DNA of 13,019 bases. It comes from GCA-020345945 sp964596985 (GTDB lineage Archaea; Thermoproteota; Bathyarchaeia; RBG-16-48-13; GCA-020345945). Location of the stretch: the NCBI GenBank assembly GCA_964596985.1, contig CAZQWG010000014.1, forward strand, positions 1-13,019, read 5' to 3'. Position numbers and translations under genes: made by a program. Of this stretch, positions 8,301-13,019 are shown piece after piece. The stretch's first letter is position 1. The number at the start of each line of letters is the position of its first letter. Under the pieces are notes generated by a model, which did no database searches, was not told the origin of the DNA, and saw only the letters and a program-made list of their open reading frames with translations.

Positions 8301-9355
8301 GGGCCAAGGTCAGGATCTTCATAGGCTTCTTCGTAAATAGTTTCAAGGATATTGAAACAATAGAGTAGGAAGTGACCGCTCCCACATGCGGGATCGAGAA
8401 CCTTGATGTCTCGAGGATCTTTCTTAGGCCGGTGTGGGATATATACTGACTGCTTGAGCAATTCTTCCTGAGAGGAATTCTCAGCCTTGCTAATACTTTT
8501 CGGGACTTCGTCGCCAAGAGACAGGAAGACCTCGTTAGGTCGGCGGACAAGGTACCGACATTTCTCCTTAAGAGCGGTCTCACCTTTGTGCATCTCGTAC
8601 CAAATTCGCCCAAGAGAATTATCGGTTAGAAATTGGACCACATAACGTGGTGTATAGAACTGGTTGCGAAAGGCCAGCTCGTAGGAATTGCGTGGAGCTT
8701 GACTTTCTTTACGAGATTGATCACGTAGCTCTTTGGGTGTGAAATATTGGTAGATCCAACCGATGGTTTCATCTTCGATCCAAATGCCTTTCAATTCTTC
8801 ATTGTTAATCAGGTTCAGTACCTGGTCGATTACTCGCTGTGGAGGAAAGAGACGATTAGCTGGATCGTGAGGAGAGAATAGCACACCGATTTCTTCGGAA
8901 AGCGTTTCACCTAACCACTCTAGGAAATGCCGATAAGCGATGTCTTGCTTGCCACTGGACCAGAGCTTCTCGTCCTCCGGATGATCAGCCAAATAGAATA
9001 AGAAACCCTGGGACTTGAGTCCTCGGCTTACAGTTTCTCGGATGAGACCCCGTGTTTCCATCGTCTTATAGGCGCAAAATCGGTTAAGGTGGGTAAAAGC
9101 CACCTCGCGCACAAGTTGTTCAATCGCCTCCTTAGGTTTAAATGCTGAGGCTTTAATGTGCTCTAAATGGGCGAGAATTTGCTCGCGGTATTGTTGGTCC
9201 TCCTCATTTAGATGCCGCATATGTCCTACGTCCTCAACTTTTCCGTCGGGATGTATGCCAAAATGTCCTTGAAGGAGCTCAACCACCGACTCCTCAAGCA
9301 AACGGCGACAGTGAGTTACGACGTTTCGGAGTGTATTTCGCAGAGCTTTATCCAT
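5327..9355 (-). CDS. pglX: PglX (BrxX), BREX adenine-specific DNA methyltransferase
   Basis: Complete protein of 1342 residues, at the long end for the family (about 1200). It should transfer a methyl group from S-adenosylmethionine to N6 of adenine in a BREX site on host DNA, marking self and also being needed for restriction. Seen: SAM-binding motif I, VLDPACGSGHFLL, near residues 318-330; catalytic motif IV, NPPF, near residues 572-575; a helical N-terminus without a visible nuclease motif; and a C-terminal region with PIYWLL, WLYYHRLDKD and a coiled-coil-like stretch before residue 1270. Residues ~565-1055, after motif IV, lie in AT-rich DNA and should hold the target-recognition region. 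The ATG at 9355 lies 4 nt after the nuclease-like gene's stop with only a weak, close AGGA (TAGGAAAATG), so coupling is likely; no better downstream start was seen. It ends in an ATGA overlap with the nucleotidyltransferase gene. Confidence 0.96.
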   Translation of the reverse strand: MDKALRNTLRNVVTHCRRLLEESVVELLQGHFGIHPDGKVEDVGHMRHLNEEDQQYREQILAHLEHIKASAFKPKEAIEQLVREVAFTHLNRFCAYKTMETRGLIRETVSRGLKSQGFLFYLADHPEDEKLWSSGKQDIAYRHFLEWLGETLSEEIGVLFSPHDPANRLFPPQRVIDQVLNLINNEELKGIWIEDETIGWIYQYFTPKELRDQSRKESQAPRNSYELAFRNQFYTPRYVVQFLTDNSLGRIWYEMHKGETALKEKCRYLVRRPNEVFLSLGDEVPKSISKAENSSQEELLKQSVYIPHRPKKDPRDIKVLDPACGSGHFLLYCFNILETIYEEAYEDPDLGPILKKDYFTLADLKKAVPSLILSHNLHGIDIDLRATQIAALALWLRAQRFYQEIGLENSDRPMITRSNIVCAEPMPGEQEFLEEFLVELQPKVLGQMVRVTFDKMRLAGEAGSLLKIEEEISEAVTEAKQQWLTRPKAEQLALWPEKKRPRAEQLMLFDVSGITDEEFWNEAESRVVEALDDYARHVANGKRLLRQLFVDDTAQGFAFVELCRKQFDVVLMNPPFGFPSKNCRINGKTNYRNAVSKNLAWGFTERALSLINVNGFLGAIVDRTIFQKSSYEDFRVDTINERTLDCYVDLGTGVLDEADVMTSCFTLKVEYNNIPTVFIDLRQERQTEKTSRLQMMISCLSLGNLSHQVYYRLASELLDIPFVSMSYWVSNKAIKEIFKQKSIGDLGFRVGGGLQCNDVFRFVRIWPEVPALGIQTQTWIPFYNGGPFSGYWLQLIQYVLWENDGLAIKDKIISELGDHPSRYVANEDMYFSAGIAGGKRGEYFDVHVLPAGMIFSNEGRAFQSDSFVSLAFLIAYLNSHFCQNLVNIFCGQHKGSDYLRKVPLPQPLLENSESIEKWSYRAVSVKRRWLQIDETGLEFTSPMNLVDDTFRKSGVKELSANLSSLINDDEKELQTIDQSIRCFLIEELGLDLVEEIENAGWTESPRPKDTIKGLSEGIKNSTTDIGLLISLFQYLVGIILGRWDIRIAQDSSLAPKLPGPFDPLPVCPPGMLLGPNGTPATSARIVSEEWLRARPDANNLPPEGKVKQLIIPDSEYPIEVDWDGILVDDPNHMDDIVRRVREVLEVLWKDRAENIEQGTCKILGINELRDYFRKPGNGGFWMEHVKRYSKSRRKAPIYWLLQSSKKNYALWLYYHRLDKDILFKALVNYVEPKLRLEESHIEQIRSQRVNAGISGREVKQLEKQLDQQEGFLSELRDFHDKLRRVADFHLEPDLNDGVVLNIAPLWELVPWKEAKKYWEELLAGKYEWSSISKQLRQKGIVK
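6190..7650 (-). other. AT-rich internal segment of pglX (probable target-recognition region)
   Basis: Hand counts of 60-base lines give about 28 percent GC at 6241-6300, 33 percent at 6421-6480, 40 percent at 6901-6960, 37 percent at 7081-7140 and 32 percent at 7141-7200. Lines on either side give about 48 percent (8101-8160) and 58 percent (5881-5940). The reading frame runs through without a break. The segment begins at about the NPPF motif and covers the part of the methyltransferase where DNA specificity is read. The boundaries are approximate. Transfer or recombination of a specificity module is inference. Confidence 0.6.
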
Positions 9356-9359
9356 TTTC

Positions 9360-10415
9360 CTATTCTACTCGATCCTGTTCGCGCCTTCTATGTATTTCGC
9401 TGAGTCTATCCCGAACTTGACTGAGCCACTCTGTGTCCAGTCGGAGTGTGATAACACGAATGTGGTCATTAACCATCAACACCGTCTGGAATTCCGATAG
9501 CACCTCAGCTTTAAGCTCAATAGCCCGAGTTGCTGTGAGAACACCCTGTTCTGCATAAAGCTCGAATAAATTTGGTGGAAGGTCGAACGAAAAGAGATTT
9601 CTTCCATCTATCGATTGCAGATACCAACCTTGTTCATCCCAAAAGATGCGAACTTTTTGGAAATCTTGCAGTTGATCGAGGTGTACCCCAGGGCCGGGAA
9701 CCAGAAATACCGGAAACCTTTTCGCAATCATTGCCAGAATCGCACTCCCAATTCTCTGGCAAGAGCGGCAGAATTCTTCCAGAAATGGTAAAGCATCTTC
9801 TGGTACCAGCTCGTGTAGGTTTGTTTCCTGCTCATTTCTGATCCGTTTCCTGATAGACCGCCGCAAGGCAGACAAATTTATATTGACCTTGTTCAGCTTT
9901 GAAGCGCAAAAAGATTCATGGCTTAAGTTACGAATTGTTCGAATAATAGGGGCAATGTATGATGATCTCGCGAGAGGTATAAGGTAAATGTCTTGTACGA
10001 AAGCATACTTCTCTGCATTGATTGTATATCCCGATGCCGAGAATAAAGCATATTGATAATGGTAACGATGCTTTGGCGCAGCATTGCCAATTGGTGGGAT
10101 CCAATATTCACAAACGTCTCTGAGAACTCCGACAGCATTCCGAATTATTCGCAACTCTACTGGGTGATTTTCAGAGTAGCACTTTGCTTCAACAAGTAGC
10201 CTCTGCGGATGGGAGAAAGGTTGAGCGACCAAGAAATCGGCAACAGCGTCTATTTGATGTCTACTGCCTCGACCGAGAACTTCTAGGCCTGAATGACCAT
10301 TATGTAAGGTGGGATCGGAGCCAGCATCTTCGACTGTGCTGTAACCAGTTATCCGAAGCAAATACAGGAGTGCTTCTTCTAACAGCATCCCACGAATTTG
10401 CCAAATGGTGGCCAT
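9360..10415 (-). CDS. PD-(D/E)xK restriction-endonuclease-like protein, BREX accessory
   Basis: A protein of 351 residues. I choose the ATG at 10415 rather than the upstream in-frame ATG at 10451, because GGAG lies 7 nt before it and it follows the brxC stop by 4 nt; the longer form would overlap brxC. The first ~100 residues look like an Mrr-like/PD-(D/E)xK nuclease core: a helix with E13/E14, then GRGSRHQIDAVADF with D56, and LLVEAKCY with E76 and K78, followed by a helix (IIRNAVGVLRD). This gives a plausible D...E-x-K catalytic set. The remaining ~250 residues, including a beta-rich stretch (RIFWDEQGWYLQSIDGRNLF) and a basic C-terminal helix, are not recognised. It is not one of the six standard type 1 BREX genes, yet it sits between brxC and pglX with operon spacing, so it probably acts with the system. 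DNA cleavage, and whether it prefers modified or unmodified DNA, is inference. Confidence 0.75.
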   Translation of the reverse strand: MATIWQIRGMLLEEALLYLLRITGYSTVEDAGSDPTLHNGHSGLEVLGRGSRHQIDAVADFLVAQPFSHPQRLLVEAKCYSENHPVELRIIRNAVGVLRDVCEYWIPPIGNAAPKHRYHYQYALFSASGYTINAEKYAFVQDIYLIPLARSSYIAPIIRTIRNLSHESFCASKLNKVNINLSALRRSIRKRIRNEQETNLHELVPEDALPFLEEFCRSCQRIGSAILAMIAKRFPVFLVPGPGVHLDQLQDFQKVRIFWDEQGWYLQSIDGRNLFSFDLPPNLFELYAEQGVLTATRAIELKAEVLSEFQTVLMVNDHIRVITLRLDTEWLSQVRDRLSEIHRRREQDRVE

Positions 10416-10419
10416 TTCA

Positions 10420-13019
10420 TCACTCCAAAATGATCTTAACACCTTCAGCAATTAGCTTTAGTAGGTGTTCACGCAGCCGTTCGACTGCTCTATCAATGGA
10501 CTCCTCGGAATCAAGGTTTTCAATGAAGAATTCTGCGAGATGCACCTTTTCCACTTTCCCTTCAGGAGCTGTTAGTTCCTGAATATGGGTAATTACCTGG
10601 GCTTTCAGCCCTTCAAGCGCTGCCAAATCGCTTTCCATCTGGCTAACTGTGGCGTTGCAGTTCTGACAGACTGTTGTTCCCTCGGCCAGAGCCAGCTCTT
10701 TACATACACGAGAGGTAAGTGGTGCAAGTATAGATTCCTGCATCTCCTGTGGGACAGTTGCCCACTCTGACCGACCCTTGATCTTTTCAATGCCAATACT
10801 AAAGCTTTCCGCACGTCTACTATGAAGATCCAAGTAGATCGCGTGGTAGGCTGAGGCGATCTCCTTGGCTGTGATTTCGATTTTCACTATTGAGTCATAG
10901 AACATTTCGGAGTTGAGCAAACCCTCCAGCTCCTCAGCTTCGAGAGCGAGTTCACCATTCGCTCCATGTGCCTGAAGAATTGGCCACATTTCTTCTACGG
11001 CCACTCGTGCCTGCTGGATGGTTTCGAGACCTTGATCATCAGTCGCATTACGAATTTTGCGAATACGGTCGCGTGCCTCTTTGAAGGATTTCCCTTCTCC
11101 AGCGAGTATGCGTACGCAATCATCTGCTGTTCCCTTAACAATAGAGTCTAAAGTATTGTGATAATCTTCAATGTATGATATGATCGGCAGCAGGTTAAAC
11201 TTAGCTTTTACCTCCAGAGGTGATAAAAGTCTAAGTTCTTCTTCCACCAGCTTCTTAAAGGCTGTTGCTATGGCATTCTTTTCTACATCTACTGTCTCGC
11301 CACTCAATTCCTCATAGCTCTCTACTGCCTGAGTGAGAGTCTTAAGGCCTATGGGCTTGACAGGTGTAAAGAGGGCTGACTTGAACGCCGTGTTATTGGT
11401 AAAAGGCACACGGCAACGCGGGTCCTGATAGGAGTCGAACCGCTGTCCACTATAGGAAACCTCGATGGAACCGGAACGAAATAGCACAGCCAAAACAAGC
11501 CTCAGTATGTCGCGGTCCCAACCGTAGCCTAGGCCACCAAAGTGTGTTTCCAAGGATTTGCCCGTACGGGTTTCTTTGTTACCGTAGGAGTGTTCACTGT
11601 TAAGGTAGTCCAGGATTTCCTTAGCAACATCTGTAGCTGGGTTAAGGACAAATTTCGCCCCTTCCCTGACAACCAGATTAAGGCCTTGCTCTCCGCCATA
11701 GAAAATCTGGGGCAGCGCACTAAAGTTAGCAGCCTTTAGGATTTCCTCAGCTTCGGTTCCTTCAAGTGGACGCGCACCCATCTCAAGCTTTGGATACAGG
11801 TCTGGAACTGCGAAATCGAAAAGCTTTTTGAAGATTTCACTCAGATTTTTGCCAAGAGCTGAACCGTCCTTGGACACTCCATGAAACAGACCGGAACCCT
11901 CTTGCAGAACCTCAATTAATTTCTCCCGGAGACGATTTTGGAGCCGGAGAATCTCGTTTCTTTCGCTTGAAAGACAGGCAGCTTCGCTGGGGGTAATACG
12001 GTTCTGCGCTCGCATCTGATCGTACTTTTTGATCATCTGTTGAGAGGCATACAAATCGGCTATCAGTCCATCAATATCGGAATTGAGGGCGAATACCCAG
12101 TAAATGTCATTTTTGCGGCTCTCTTGGCGGCTTTCATTTCTTACTTCGGCCAGTTTGTCGGGAAAAGTCTCGGCATCCTCCGCAGTATAGATTGAAAGAG
12201 GGACCTGCCCTTCATCACCCACACGATTTCCGTTTACGCTGATACCTACTCTGAAGTTCCGGAGGTCTCGGAATCGGTAGATCTTAAGCTTGGGATCTGA
12301 GAAAATATCCGACAGGCCATCTCGTGTTATCTCATTACGATCTTTTGGCTTAGGTTCCATATACGAACGTCGTTCAGTCTCCCAGTTCTTCTCCTGAGCG
12401 GTTTGCAGTTTCCACCCTTCTTCTGTGTTTCTTATGAACTTGGCGTCTTGGAGCTTCTTCAAAGCCTTTTCAACTTCCGCGAGAGGAGCTGGTTTTCCAA
12501 TTCCATCAACGAGACAAGCAGCGATATTGGATTCGGTTCTTGGAAGGTCCCTAACGAACTCTAGCAGGCAGATAGTCTTCGCAACTCGTGTAGTCCAACC
12601 TTGATCCTCCAGATCGCCTTTGAAGCGCTGATCGATGTCACTTATATCTTTCCGCTTCTCGTTGGAAAGATTGCCTTCGACTAGTTCGAAAATCTCGTCC
12701 AAAGTTACCAGAGTCCCAATAGGCCTTCTGGCAAGAGATGTTCTTTCGGAAACTAACATCTCGTAAGCCTGTTTGATGATCGTACGATTGCTACCACCGT
12801 AGTGTCTAAGAGCTCCGGGTTGCAGTCGGATACCTGACATGATATCAATGGATAATTCAACGAAGTGCGGGGGGTATGGGTAGAAATTGACAAATTCTTC
12901 TTCGGTGATCTCACTTCTGCGTGTCGTTCTTTCCAGATGAAGGGCAGCATTAAGCTGACCTTGCGATTCATAAAATATATGGCAGGATACCGCCGCTCGT
13001 GAGCGGCGGAGGAATGCCA
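10420..13019 (-). CDS. brxC: BrxC, BREX P-loop ATPase (5' part missing)
   Basis: Partial. The frame is open from the TGA at 10422-10420 to the right edge, giving 865 visible residues. An in-frame ATG at 12840 exists, but the residues before it (ESQGQLNAALHLERTTRRSE and TEEEFVNFYPYPPHFVELSI) are typical of the BrxC interior, so it is not the true start. Full-length BrxC is about 1200 residues, so the N-terminal ATPase core with Walker A lies outside the window. Recognisable family text includes IRLQPGALRHYGGSNRTIIK and GTLVTLDEIFELVEGN. A single CxxC (CQNC, encoded at 10657-10668) lies near the C-terminus, before a helical stretch. Family knowledge: BrxC is a large cytoplasmic ATPase required for BREX restriction and in many systems for methylation. 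It is followed 4 nt later by the nuclease-like gene. The last 40 bases at the edge form a palindrome, so the frame through 12980-13019 may not be genuine BrxC. Confidence 0.93.
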   Translation of the reverse strand, partial: AFLRRSRAAVSCHIFYESQGQLNAALHLERTTRRSEITEEEFVNFYPYPPHFVELSIDIMSGIRLQPGALRHYGGSNRTIIKQAYEMLVSERTSLARRPIGTLVTLDEIFELVEGNLSNEKRKDISDIDQRFKGDLEDQGWTTRVAKTICLLEFVRDLPRTESNIAACLVDGIGKPAPLAEVEKALKKLQDAKFIRNTEEGWKLQTAQEKNWETERRSYMEPKPKDRNEITRDGLSDIFSDPKLKIYRFRDLRNFRVGISVNGNRVGDEGQVPLSIYTAEDAETFPDKLAEVRNESRQESRKNDIYWVFALNSDIDGLIADLYASQQMIKKYDQMRAQNRITPSEAACLSSERNEILRLQNRLREKLIEVLQEGSGLFHGVSKDGSALGKNLSEIFKKLFDFAVPDLYPKLEMGARPLEGTEAEEILKAANFSALPQIFYGGEQGLNLVVREGAKFVLNPATDVAKEILDYLNSEHSYGNKETRTGKSLETHFGGLGYGWDRDILRLVLAVLFRSGSIEVSYSGQRFDSYQDPRCRVPFTNNTAFKSALFTPVKPIGLKTLTQAVESYEELSGETVDVEKNAIATAFKKLVEEELRLLSPLEVKAKFNLLPIISYIEDYHNTLDSIVKGTADDCVRILAGEGKSFKEARDRIRKIRNATDDQGLETIQQARVAVEEMWPILQAHGANGELALEAEELEGLLNSEMFYDSIVKIEITAKEIASAYHAIYLDLHSRRAESFSIGIEKIKGRSEWATVPQEMQESILAPLTSRVCKELALAEGTTVCQNCNATVSQMESDLAALEGLKAQVITHIQELTAPEGKVEKVHLAEFFIENLDSEESIDRAVERLREHLLKLIAEGVKIILE
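10423..10426 (-). promoter_or_regulatory. Ribosome binding site of the nuclease-like gene, inside the brxC end
   Basis: GGAG formed by the last codons of brxC (TTG GAG TGA) lies 7 nt before the ATG at 10415. It decides the start of the nuclease-like gene and suggests that its translation is coupled to termination of brxC. Confidence 0.65.
12980..13019. repeat. 40-nt imperfect palindrome at the right edge
   Basis: Reading the plus strand: TGGCA, GGATA, CCGCCGCTC, GT, GAGCGGCGG, AGGAA, TGCCA. A perfect 9-bp GC-only-closing stem (12990-12998 with 13001-13009) has a 2-nt loop. It is followed by a 5x5 purine-rich internal loop and a further perfect 5-bp stem. The palindrome ends exactly at the last base of the window. 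It is far more GC-rich than the DNA beside it (TAAAATATA at 12971-12979). It is read through by the brxC frame without a stop. It could be a REP-like element, the end of an inserted element, a fold-back at an assembly end, or a chance structure in coding DNA. Confidence 0.6.

Noticed and set aside
10420..12840. Treating brxC as an 806-residue protein starting at the ATG at 12840
   Set aside because: The frame is open upstream to the edge, and the residues just before this ATG read like conserved BrxC sequence, so the gene is a 5'-truncated partial.
12753..12971. Minus-strand frame of 72 codons at the right edge
   Set aside because: It lies in another frame over the conserved brxC coding sequence and resembles no family.

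Overview
The window holds most of a BREX (bacteriophage exclusion) defence locus of type 1 layout. Every gene lies on the minus strand in one tightly packed run, so transcription goes from right to left. In that direction the genes are brxC (its 5' end lies beyond the right edge), a PD-(D/E)xK nuclease-like gene, pglX (adenine methyltransferase), an MNT-type nucleotidyltransferase, a frameshifted HEPN gene, pglZ (phosphatase-superfamily protein) and brxL (AAA+/Lon-like; only its last codons are cut off at the left edge). brxA and brxB are not visible; if present they should lie to the right, upstream of brxC.

The junctions are those of an operon. The gaps are 4 nt (brxC to nuclease) and 4 nt (nuclease to pglX), then two ATGA stop/start overlaps (pglX-MNT and MNT-HEPN), 6 nt (HEPN to pglZ) and 17 nt (pglZ to brxL). 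No intergenic space is large enough for an internal promoter, and no gene-free stretch exceeds 300 bases. No rRNA, tRNA, CRISPR array or transposase gene was seen.

How the parts should work together, from knowledge of the families: PglX methylates adenine in a host recognition site and so marks self DNA. BrxC, PglZ and BrxL are ATPase or accessory proteins needed to block replication of unmodified phage. Two accessory modules sit inside the core. The first is a nuclease-like protein between brxC and pglX. The second is a nucleotidyltransferase/HEPN toxin-antitoxin-type pair between pglX and pglZ, whose HEPN half carries a -1 class frameshift. The middle of pglX, which should contain the target-recognition region, is clearly richer in A+T than its flanks and looks like a recombined specificity segment.

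The organism is a bacterium (or possibly an archaeon) of moderate GC, judged from AGGA/GGAG-type ribosome binding sites, GTG and ATG starts, and flanking coding DNA near 48 to 58 percent GC in hand-counted lines. The sequence does not allow a taxon to be named. The right edge ends exactly on a 40-nt imperfect palindrome, so the DNA there may be a repeat or an assembly boundary.
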